Source of the DNA: Porodaedalea pini
Lineage: Eukaryota; Basidiomycota; Agaricomycetes; Hymenochaetales; Hymenochaetaceae
Direction: 5' to 3'
Assembly: GCA_002794775.1 (NCBI GenBank)
Contig: NBAY01000045.1
Coordinates: forward strand, 248,001-312,000
Length of the DNA: 64,000 nucleotides
A model generated the notes under the pieces. The model had not been told where the DNA came from. It worked only from the letters and a program-made list of their open reading frames with translations, and did not search any database. Both the position numbers and the translations under genes were made by a program. Shown piece by piece: positions 10,690 through 20,015 of this stretch. Numbering within the stretch: position 1 is the first letter of the stretch; each line of letters starts with the position of its first letter.

Positions 10690-13600
10690 ATGTCTTCCTA
10701 CTCTGGTGCTGAACCATACATGCGTGGAAGCGATTACTTTTCACCTTCAATGCCAGGCAGTGCTACCACTCTGTCTCATTCTCAAATCCCTTCTCTGATG
10801 CTCTCTCACAACCCATTTAGAACCCCTAGTTGATCTTCAACACCGAACATACCGTTCCTGCCTCCTAAAACCTTGCAAACAGTCATGTCATCTACAAGTT
10901 ATCAAGCAAAGTCAGAGGAGTACAAAATCGAGAGGTTCACGAAAGACCAAATACTTAAACCGTCCAGTTCAAACTTCTTTGCATGGTGAAGCGTCCAAGA
11001 GATCATCCTAAGAAGCCATGACTGGTATGCTCACACGATGGGATTAGAGGCATGTCTGGATGCGTCCCAAGGAATCAATGGTGGCACAAGATCAATCAGT
11101 TGACAACATCCCAATTGATGATGAATATGGACTTTACCTTATTTCACCAACTCAATATGAGGTGCAAAACATCAGCTGAGCTGTGGAAGACATTAAACAA
11201 GCATTTTGGGAGATGATCTGTCCAGGCATCTGCTGACACCAGTGAACAGCTAAGGTCAAAGAAGATTCAAGTTGGAGAGTCAATGAGAACTCACATAGAT
11301 GAGCTCAGAAAGCTCTGGAGTGAATACATCAAGTATGGTGGTGTTCTTAGTGACTTGGAATGGCATGCAATCATTGTCAGATCCTTGGCCCAACACCCCG
11401 AGTGGAAATGATTGATTCCACTAGCGAATATCATTGTTGACCCGGAACAGTTTATCTCCATCCTGGAGCTCCAAGAGATGCAAGGATTTGGTGATAACAC
11501 AACATCAGAAGCTGCCCTACAGACACAAAATCAGCCGAAGCAAGTCAATACAAATTCTGGAAGAACAAAACTCACTTGCACGAACTGCGGTCAGACTGGG
11601 CATACTGCTCCATACTGCTTTGCACCAGGGGGAGGAGCCGCCCATCGTCAGCCTTTGACCTACAAGATTCCTCCACACATGGTAGAAAAGGAATGAGTGA
11701 ATCTTACTGCACAGCTTAACAAACTGGACAAGCATGAAAGCTCAATGACTCCAGATGTTGAGTCAGCTCTACTGGCCACTATCTCCCTGGAATTTGCTCT
11801 GATGACTGCAGAATCTTTGCTCAACTCGAGCTCTTGGTTATTGGACTCTGGGTCATCCTCCCACCTGACAAGCACTCACACCAACTTTGTAAAATATACT
11901 CCTATGCAGCCGATCAATATTTGAACAGCTAGGAAGGGACTCACTGTTCAAGCTGTAGGTCAAGGAACCGTATTGGTGTACTTCTGGGTCAGACAAAAGT
12001 CGGTCCTAGTGAATATTGAAGGGGTCCTTCACATTCCCCTCCTTGCCCACAACCTTCTATCACTAGCTAAACTTGATCAGCATGGGATTGAGTTTAGGTT
12101 GATGAAGGGGAAGTGTTACCTTTCAAAAGACGGCGTTACTTTCACCGAAGGATCAACTGTCCAGAACCAGTGGGCCATGCGGGTGTCTGTCAGTACTGTT
12201 CGTCAAGAAGCCGCAAACCTTATCTCAAGTTGAGCAGACATCCATCAACCATTGCATGTCTGGCACCAGCGCCTTGCACACTTGAACTTCAATCATGTCA
12301 AGGAAATAAACCGAGATTCAACAGTAGATGGAATTGAACTCATGTCAAACTCTCTCGAAGGCAAATGCAAAGCCTGTGTAGTCAGAAAGATGACAGCCAT
12401 GCACGCAGAATCACAGGACATGCGGGCCTGTCAACCTGGCAAAGTGATACATGCAGATCTGGAATACACGAGTCATAAGTCTTTTTTGGGAGCCAAACTC
12501 TCACTTAAGTTTGTTGATGAATTCTCCAACTTTGTCTGGGTGTTCGCAGTTGTCAATAAGGAAGCAAAGACCATTCTCAGGCATTGGACAAACCTTTGTG
12601 CTGAGTTCCAAAACCAGTTCTCCCTATCCATCAAAGCTCTCCACACTGATAATGGGACTGAATTCATCAATAATGAAATGAATACCTTCAATCAGTCTCT
12701 CAGGACCCATCACCACCTGACAGTTGCATACAGGCATGAAATGAATGGCCATATTGAGCGACTCAATTGCACAGGATCAGATGCTGTTCGGTCGATGCTC
12801 GAATTTGGTCAATTATCAAAAATTTATTGGGCAGAGGCGTACCAGACTTTCGCCTACATCCATAATTGGACTGTGGTGTCCTCAATCCCCCATGAAACTC
12901 TGTATCAGGTCCTTCTTAAACGCAAGCCTGATCTCACCCATGTTCGCATCTTTGGGTCTCCTGCCTATATGTGTATTCCTCCAATATGTGCCACAAGCTA
13001 GATGCAAAGGCTATTAAGTATCTACTTGTTGGATATCGTGAGGATGCCGCTTACAAGTTAATTGACCCCAACACACACCGCGTCATTTGGTCTCGAGACG
13101 TTGTGTTTGATGAGCTTGGTAATTTCCTACTTTCTAAATCTGGAAACATGTCAGGCATGGAGCCGAAGCTCTCTTCACCTGACTCCTCGGTAACCGCCAC
13201 CCCTCTGCTTCTGCATTGCTCAGATCACCTTTGTCAAATTCAATCTAAGCGAGATTTATCTCAAAAGGTTCTCTTAGCCAGTGCCCCGATCTACATTCCT
13301 CAATCTGCTGCCAATGCTTTCCGCTCTGAACAAGCAGATCAATGGGAAAAAGTGATGCTCTACGAAGTAACAAAGCTCATGGAAATGGAATGCTGGGACG
13401 TAGTTAGCCGTCCACAACAAGGACATGTAATCAAAGGCATGTGGGTCTTCACGGTCAAGGAAGAGGCAGACAGCACACTTGAATATTGCACTCGTTGGGT
13501 AGCACATGGTGATTCTCAAGTTCCTGGTCTTGAATTTGGCAAAACCTTTGCTGCATGCAGTGACTTCATAACTGCAAAGATAATCCTGGCTCTGAGCATG

Positions 13601-14583
13601 CACTCTTCTTCTTCTCTCCTTGCTGCCGACATAACTTCCACCTATCTACACAGCCCTCTACAGGAAGAAAATCTCCTTATAGAGTATCCCACTGGTTTTA
13701 TGGTCAATTCTACAAATGACCCTGTATGCAGTCTCAAGAAAGCTCTATATGGCCTTCGGCAAGGTGCTAGAGCTTGGTCCAAACACTTTTCACAAAAATT
13801 ACTTTCCATGGGTTTCAAATGTTGCGTCTCAGCTCCCTTAGTTTATATCTGCTCTGACACAGAAGGAGAAACTATCCTTGGGACTCATGTTGACAACTGT
13901 ACAGGGTCATGTAGTTCTAAGAACTCCGGTGGCACTACAGAAGCACCTCACTTTAAAAGGCAACTTGCTGAACATTTCAAGTTCAAGGAGAAGGATACCA
14001 CCAAGTGAGCAAATCTGCTCAGGCTGATGGTATTCTATAATGAAGAAGAAGGTTACGTCAGCCTATCTGAGGGACAAAAGATTGATTGTGCATTAGCTCA
14101 ACTACAGGATGATAAATGTGAACATGTGCAGAACTCTGATGAACAAAAATGTGTTATCCCTCTTCGATAACGATAAATCTGAACCCCCAGCGACCTCTCT
14201 GTGGCCTTATGCCCAACTCATTGGTGAACTCCTGTGGCTAGGTTCTGTACTGCGCATTGACATCACCTTTGCTGTCAATTATCTAGCCCGATTCATGCAA
14301 AACCCAAAGGAGATCCATTGGGAAGTAGCTAAACGTGTATTGCACTACCTCAAAGGTACCCAAGACTTAGGCATTGTGTTCCACTCAGGGACAGACAGTC
14401 ACCCTGTTGGTTACTCAGACTCAGACTATGCTGGCGATAGATCAGACCAAAAATCAGTCACTGGCTACATCTTTATGCTCAATGGCGGACCAATTGACTG
14501 GTGCACCAAGAAACAAACAGTAGTTGCTAAGTTGACCGCCAAACCAGAATACATTGCCATTTCTACCTGCACTACAGAGGCGA
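10690..14583 (+). pseudogene. Copia gag-pol, 5' part up to the nested insertion
   Basis: Gag begins at 10690. A CCHC knuckle (CTNCGQTGHTAPYC) lies at 11578-11620, the aspartic protease motif LLDSGSSSHL at about 11842, the integrase HHCC region with WHQRLAHLN at about 12261 and the core with HTDNGTEF at about 12644 and HIERL at about 12750. RT spans about 13435-13905 with ALYGLRQGARAWSK at 13742-13780, and RNase H starts at about 14200 with the DSDYAGD block near 14420. In-frame stops at 10831, 11694, 11922, 12231 and 14006 are all TGA, as expected if CGA Arg codons were deaminated. Frame changes occur in gag near 11000-11100 and near 12995. The protein would do reverse transcription and integration in cytoplasmic particles if intact. 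Confidence 0.85.
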
Positions 14584-15571
14584 TGAAAGGTGACGGTACG
14601 GTCTACTGGCAGACTCGGACCTGGTTGAGTTCGGCCACTGGGGGTTCACTCTAATGTGTCTGATGGAGGGGATAGTGTCAGGAAGTGCGGGGAAGTGTAA
14701 TAGAATACTCGGGGCTAGGTGTCGACTCGAGGACGCGAGTACAAAGGACGACCGGCAAAATGTGCCTAAATGCGGTCGGAGAACAAAGAGCAACTATGAT
14801 CTTGACAACCCGGGCTCGGAAACTCGCCAGTGAAGACAGGAATCGATACTATTCGTCGAGACGATTCTGAATCTGAAAAGACCTCGAGACGCGATGCAGA
14901 ATTGACGGAGATATAGCAGTTGCACTGGTTGCGGCTGGCGGAACGCACGGAACTCCCGGAACCAAAAGCTATTTTCGTAGCTCTACGACGCGGGCTCGGA
15001 ATCGTGCAAGAAAAGACAGTGTTCGAAAGCGATTTTCGACGAGATTAAGAATCTGAAGAGAGCTCGGGAAACGGATAAGAACTGAGGGCGATATAGCGAA
15101 AGCAAGATTTGGCCGAAAACGGGACTCGAGACGGAACGGACGGAACGACACTGAACGGCGACGGAGACGAGAACTAAAGACTGGGACTGACTCAGGGGAA
15201 CTAAACTTGTATTTTTGAGACATTTACATGAGTGTTTAAATAACCAACAGAGGTTTGAGCCTCTGAGCGGCGTACAAAGGACACAAAGACAGACCGGAGG
15301 CTCTAGCCAAACAACACCAAATAGCCGGAACTCGGAGCCGTAACTCGAGAACATGAGTAATTAAGCTTTGGGAGGCTCGGAACAATACCAGATCTGACCC
15401 AAAATGGACTTCGGTGGCTCACCGATGCAGAACCAAGCTGTATGCGTCGAGTTAATACTGCCAAACACTGAAACTGTCCTGAAATGCATCGGGGATACTT
15501 GTAAGACTGTCCTGAGTCGAGTCGAACCTAATAGAGCCGATTCCGAGGCCAGCGGCATCGGGATCTCCACA
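14584..15571 (-). repeat. 3' LTR of the gag-only element (988 bp)
   Basis: On the minus strand this is the downstream LTR. It is unusually long for so small an element and includes GGAACGGACGGAACG-type short repeats (about 15131-15150). The gag frame enters it by about 120 bp. Confidence 0.9.
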
Positions 15572-17617
15572 TCTCCACGGACCTTCTAATAGTGACCGTC
15601 CCCGGTCACTCCGCTCCTCGAGTGTCAAAGACGAAGGCAAAAGCGGTGTGAGGGGAACATCCGAGGTGTCTGAATCCGAGACAGAATCATCTGATGAGTC
15701 GAACGACGCTTCTGAGGGCACGGAAACACGAGAGATCGAATTTGCTGAGCTGCTCGACGAGAAACCACTCTGAAAAGTGACTGGAGTCGAAACCGTATGC
15801 TGAGACGCCAATTCTGAACCAAAACCGGTGGTTGCGGAGTCGATTTGAGCGTGGGAACGTCGTTCCGTTCGTTGCATCGGACGGAACGCACGGAACTCAC
15901 GGAACGGCTTCGAAATGCTATAAATATCTGAAAAACTCGGAGAGAAAGCCTGCAAAGTTGAATCTGCAATGTCGGGGCTGCTAAAATGCATAGAATTCGA
16001 ATCCGGCACTAAGGCCGGGTCCGAAACGTCGGAACACGATGGAGGAACCTCTGAACTGTCTAAATCCGACGCATACACCGGGCAGACACGAGAACTTGAA
16101 TTAAATAGGCTGGGTGTTGAAGAATCTGCCTTAAAATGCCTTCCCAGTGCATTTCTGCACTGAAAATTCATTTCGTGGCCGAAACTACCCTTCGAAGAGT
16201 CGATCGGCGAGCTCGAGGACCGAGGAATCGAATTGAATGTAGCCGGAGGCTTCGAGAAGCGCGGAGAAGTCGAAGAACGCGGGGTAAGAGGCTGTACACT
16301 TGAGATAGAAGCACCAGAAGTGATGTGCCTGACAGAAGCTGAATGTGAGAAATGATCGGCACTCCGAGTGTCCGTAACCTTCGGAGGGATGTCAGGGGCA
16401 CTCGAGGAACTCGACGGAGCCATCCGAAGCTCCGGATATGCGTCATAGAATGCATCGAACCTCTCTTGTAAGTCATGGCCACCAAAACTCGATGGAACAA
16501 ATAATCCACTCGGAAGAACAACCTGCCCTGCCGAATTTCGCATGCAACGACGGGTCCGAGAGTACTCCAATACCACTGGACAATCCTTGATGAAATGCTC
16601 GAGGGAACTGCAAAAGAAACAACCAAAAACGCGTCCGGAACAAGTTGTATGCGTCGGTGTCGAGTTTGCTGTTGGAACGGACGGAACGGACGGAACGACC
16701 GGAACACGTGACGGATCGACGCACGGAACGCACGGAACGGATGCAACGGATCGTATCTTCGATTCTGACACTTGGGCAGCCGGAGAAACAAAGGGAATCA
16801 CTGGGGAACGCAGGGGGACGCTTGAAGTAGATAACTGAGATGTCGGTGTACTTGTAAAATCTGTAAAACCAGAACCAGAGATCTGAGATGCGTGGTGAGG
16901 GTACCGTTCGGAACGTGCTGGACCCAGCTCCTCGACCGAGTGTAAACGGCACGCAGAAACTCGGTTTAAAATAAAATCGGCAGCCTCCATAACCTCCTCA
17001 ATACTGAAAACATCATCGGCGAGTCTGTCACTGAATAAAATCTCAAACCGATCGAAAACGTGAGCTCGAAGCGATGCTGGGATGCCCTGGACAAAGAGCC
17101 TCTTTGCCTCCATATCCGTTATACGATCGTGGGCTTCGAGGTACCGAAAAATGCGAAGGAATGACTGGAAATACTCATACAGCTGCTCCACAGTGTTCAT
17201 GGGACTGGCGGATGACCTCTGGACCAACTCCTGAAGATCTGCACGTAGATAGCGATGAGTGTTGTCAGGGTACTCGGGATATAAGAATAGAACTGCCGTC
17301 TCGAAGCTAGACCATGTCGGCGAACTTGCCATGGCCTCCGGGAACAAACTCCACTGATCGGCAATATCCAAGGAAGCGTAGTAAATGGTCCAATAAACTC
17401 TGTCAGCCTCTGAGAGCTGAGCCTCATCACAGAGAAGCCCAACATCCTCCAAGAACCGACCTATGAGACGAGGGTTCGAGCCATCGAAGAAAGGTGCATT
17501 GTCTGCACCCGAAAGCGGCATCGGGCTGGCACCACGAGTGCCACGAAGACAAGATCGAGGCATACTGAATCTGATGGACCGAAGCTGAAAGAAAACAAAG
17601 GGGAACACTCCCAACAC
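15452..17617 (-). CDS. Gag-like protein of the gag-only LTR element
   Basis: A 721-residue uninterrupted minus-strand frame. Residues about 40-230 look like a retrotransposon capsid domain: a FFDGSNPRLIGRFLEDV start, then a helical region with LFLYPEYPDNTHRYLRADL and VEQLYEYFQSFLRIFRYL. A Pro/Val/Ser-rich low-complexity linker (PCVPCVDPSRVPVVPSVPSV) follows, then one CCHC knuckle (CFFCSSLEHFIKDC, spacing 2-4-4; about 16590-16635). The rest is Ser-rich and disordered-looking. An alternative start lies 18 residues in, at MPRSCLRG. The last 40 or so codons are encoded by the 3' LTR. It would package its own RNA in particles; pol functions must come in trans. The lack of stop codons contrasts with the surrounding copia. 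Confidence 0.8.
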   Translation of the reverse strand: MLGVFPFVFFQLRSIRFSMPRSCLRGTRGASPMPLSGADNAPFFDGSNPRLIGRFLEDVGLLCDEAQLSEADRVYWTIYYASLDIADQWSLFPEAMASSPTWSSFETAVLFLYPEYPDNTHRYLRADLQELVQRSSASPMNTVEQLYEYFQSFLRIFRYLEAHDRITDMEAKRLFVQGIPASLRAHVFDRFEILFSDRLADDVFSIEEVMEAADFILNRVSACRLHSVEELGPARSERYPHHASQISGSGFTDFTSTPTSQLSTSSVPLRSPVIPFVSPAAQVSESKIRSVASVPCVPCVDPSRVPVVPSVPSVPTANSTPTHTTCSGRVFGCFFCSSLEHFIKDCPVVLEYSRTRRCMRNSAGQVVLPSGLFVPSSFGGHDLQERFDAFYDAYPELRMAPSSSSSAPDIPPKVTDTRSADHFSHSASVRHITSGASISSVQPLTPRSSTSPRFSKPPATFNSIPRSSSSPIDSSKGSFGHEMNFQCRNALGRHFKADSSTPSLFNSSSRVCPVYASDLDSSEVPPSCSDVSDPALVPDSNSMHFSSPDIADSTLQAFSPSFSDIYSISKPFREFRAFRPMQRTERRSHAQIDSATTGFGSELASQHTVSTPVTFQSGFSSSSSANSISRVSVPSEASFDSSDDSVSDSDTSDVPLTPLLPSSLTLEERSDRGRSLLEGPWRCGDPDAAGLGIGSIRFDSTQDSLTSIPDAFQDSFSVWQY

Positions 17618-17635
17618 AAAGACAGAAACCCCCTC

Positions 17636-17651
17636 GCGGTGGGCTCCAATT
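17636..17651 (-). promoter_or_regulatory. Primer binding site of the gag-only element
   Basis: Next to the 5' LTR on the minus strand the sequence reads TTGGAGCCCACCGCGAG. TGGAGCCCACC could pair with a tRNA 3' end ...GGTGGGCTCCA. The matching tRNA is not identified here. Confidence 0.6.
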
Positions 17652-18639
17652 TGAAAGGTGACGGTACGGTCTACTGGCAGACTCGGACCTGGTTGAGTTC
17701 GGCCACTGGGGGTTCACTCTAATGTGTCTGATGGAGGGGATAGTGTCAGGAAGTGCGGGGAAGTGTAATAGAATACTCGGGGCTAGGTGTCGACTCGAGG
17801 ACGCGAGTACAAAGGACGACCGGCAAAATGTGCCTAAATGCGGTCGGAGAACAAAGAGCAACTATGATCTTGACAACCCGGGCTCGGAAACTCGCCAGTG
17901 AAGACAGGAATCGATACTATTCGTCGAGACGATTCTGAATCTGAAAAGACCTCGAGACGCGATGCAGAATTGACGGAGATATAGCAGTTGCACTGGTTGC
18001 GGCTGGCGGAACGCACGGAACTCCCGGAACCAAAAGCTATTTTCGTAGCTCTACGACGCGGGCTCGGAATCGTGCAAGAAAAGACAGTGTTCGAAAGCGA
18101 TTTTCGACGAGATTAAGAATCTGAAGAGAGCTCGGGAAACGGATAAGAACTGAGGGCGATATAGCGAAAGCAAGATTTGGCCGAAAACGGGACTCGAGAC
18201 GGAACGGACGGAACGACACTGAACGGCGACGGAGACGAGAACTAAAGACTGGGACTGACTCAGGGGAACTAAACTTGTATTTTTGAGACATTTACATGAG
18301 TGTTTAAATAACCAACAGAGGTTTGAGCCTCTGAGCGGCGTACAAAGGACACAAAGACAGACCGGAGGCTCTAGCCAAACAACACCAAATAGCCGGAACT
18401 CGGAGCCGTAACTCGAGAACATGAGTAATTAAGCTTTGGGAGGCTCGGAACAATACCAGATCTGACCCAAAATGGACTTCGGTGGCTCACCGATGCAGAA
18501 CCAAGCTGTATGCGTCGAGTTAATACTGCCAAACACTGAAACTGTCCTGAAATGCATCGGGGATACTTGTAAGACTGTCCTGAGTCGAGTCGAACCTAAT
18601 AGAGCCGATTCCGAGGCCAGCGGCATCGGGATCTCCACA
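17652..18639 (-). repeat. 5' LTR of the gag-only element (988 bp)
   Basis: Upstream LTR on the minus strand. It has the same length as 14584-15571, and all four longer open frames inside the two copies give the same translations. Confidence 0.9.
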
Positions 18640-18643
18640 GCGA

Positions 18644-18927
18644 CATGGCTGCATCATTTCTACCAAGAAATCGACCGTCTGTTTGGCAATAATCCAACCA
18701 TTATCCATGTAGATAACTTGCTGGCTATAGAGCTCACGAAGGATCCCATCTACCTTTCTAAAACCAAGCATATCGACATCCAAGTGCACCACATTCGCGA
18801 TGAGGTCGCTAACTGCCATATTTCTTTGCTTCATATTCCCAGCATCGAAAATCCTGTGGACATTTTCACAAAACCCCTAGACCCAGAACCCCATGAATGT
18901 TGTGTTCATCTTCTTGGAATGCTTTAA
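18644..18927 (+). pseudogene. Copia RNase H, 3' part after the nested insertion
   Basis: It resumes with TWLHHFYQEI, then VDNLLAIELTKDP, KHIDIQVHHIRDEV and the HIPSIENPVDIFTKPL end typical of copia RNase H (the DxxTKxL motif). It stops at 18925-18927. The LTR begins 71 bp later, after a purine-rich GATGAGGGGGAG polypurine tract (18987-18998). Confidence 0.85.
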
Positions 18928-18998
18928 CTTCTCAAACTTTCCACTTGATTCTCATTTATTTCATTCATTCTCACTCCAAACTGCACGATGAGGGGGAG

Positions 18999-19224
18999 TG
19001 TTAGGAGTAGTGATCGACATCACCTGATTTGGTAGTACACATATAATCTGAATGTTCGCCTTCTTGCCACCTCAGTCTTAAACCACGAAAGACTGAGGTG
19101 AGCGTCTCTCTTAATTTTCAATACTTTAACTAGCAACCTAACATTGTCATGTAGTTCATTGTTTTACAGGTACTTTAATAATACAGAGTCTTGAACCACG
19201 AAAGACTGAGTTCATTGTTTTACA
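18999..19224 (+). repeat. Copia 3' LTR with a 56-bp partial duplication
   Basis: 18999-19168 matches the 170-bp 5' LTR. The next 56 bp repeat its inner part in altered form (a GAACCACGAAAGACTGAG block, then TTCATTGTTTTACA), so the LTR seems to end a second time at 19224. The word TCTGC that follows resembles the left flank TCCGC. Confidence 0.7.
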
Positions 19225-19589
19225 TCTGCAACACTTAGTTTTGTGGCAACCTTGTCTTCAGTCTCGTCTCTTATCTCATTCTCGCTCTCATCTCTGCTAT
19301 TGCTATTGTCTTGTACCAGAGTTGATATCTCGCTCATTCTGGCTCTGTACTGACACTCACATTGGGTCCAGAGCACCTTACAGTATTAACATGTACCAAG
19401 GTTTTCCCACACTCATACTGAGGTTATCCTTACTTCTTAACTCAACGGAAACACATCCCCAAATGAACCACCGATCCTAAACAACCCATACACAGGATCT
19501 ACATCAATGCTGGTACTGACAACATATGTGGAATTTAGGGACAAGGCCATCAAAATTGATTGCAGTGAACAACAAATCTGCACTCTACA

Positions 19590-20015
19590 ACAAGGGTGTC
19601 AGATGCCGCCCCCATGTCCCCCCCAACAATAGGTGAGACCACTTCCACCAGCACACCAAATCACCACTCCCCACATCGACAAGTGGGATGTGACCAGGAT
19701 CACCTTTGGCAGGGCTGGTCAACCAATGGATGTCTTGATGAACAAGATGTGTTGTTGAGGGAATTGTTGGCTGTGTGGCCAGCAGGGGCATTTCAAGGAC
19801 AAGTGACCTCAGTGTCAGCAAGTGGTTCACTGCATGATCATGGTGATGGAGCCAGAGATTTGAAGTGTCTTTGCTGATGAACTCAGCACGATGAAAGAGT
19901 CATCATTTGAGGAAGTCATAGACACTTGCAAGATGATGGTGAAAGATTATGTGGAGGAGGATGATAATGACAATGAGGTCGTCAATGTACAGAGGGCACC
20001 CTCACTGGTGCACCC
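19590..20015 (+). pseudogene. Gypsy remnant, CCHC to protease linker
   Basis: Nucleotides GGCTGGTCAACCAATGGATG (about 19713) and GCATTTCAAGGACAAGTG (about 19787), and the translation MKESSFEEVIDTCKMMVKDY at 19891-19950, match the stretch around the zinc knuckle of the intact gypsy element at 33000-33260. Same orientation as the gag remnant at 8.4-9.7 kb. The knuckle cysteines are damaged. Confidence 0.6.

Larger units (their letters stand above)
14584..18639 (-). mobile_element. Young gag-only (non-autonomous) LTR retrotransposon
   Basis: Two 988-bp direct repeats (14584-15571 and 17652-18639), each starting TG and ending CA, flank a 2.08-kb interior. A 4-bp GCGA target duplication (14580-14583 and 18640-18643) borders it, and removing one copy restores the copia RNase H frame exactly (EA then TWLHHF). 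The interior has one long minus-strand frame with a capsid-like N-terminus and a CCHC knuckle. No protease, RT, RNase H or integrase is present, so it must depend on enzymes from another element. The open frames within the two LTRs translate identically, pointing to recent insertion. Confidence 0.9.
10246..19224 (+). mobile_element. Ty1/copia LTR retrotransposon (degenerate, with a nested insertion)
   Basis: The ends are an LTR at 10246-10415 and a matching one beginning at 18999. Short flanking words TCCGC (10241-10245) and TCTGC (19225-19229) could be a 5-bp target duplication with one change. Domain order is gag, CCHC, protease, integrase, reverse transcriptase, RNase H, which is the copia order (integrase before RT). 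RNase H is interrupted by a gag-only LTR element at 14584-18639 and resumes in frame after it. The copy is dead: several in-frame stops, a frameshift near 12995, and an RT active site that reads HVDN where copia has YVDD. Confidence 0.9.

Noticed and set aside
16645..16838. Plus-strand Thr/Gly/Glu-rich frame with TERTERM-type repeats
   Set aside because: Shadow of the gag low-complexity linker on the other strand.
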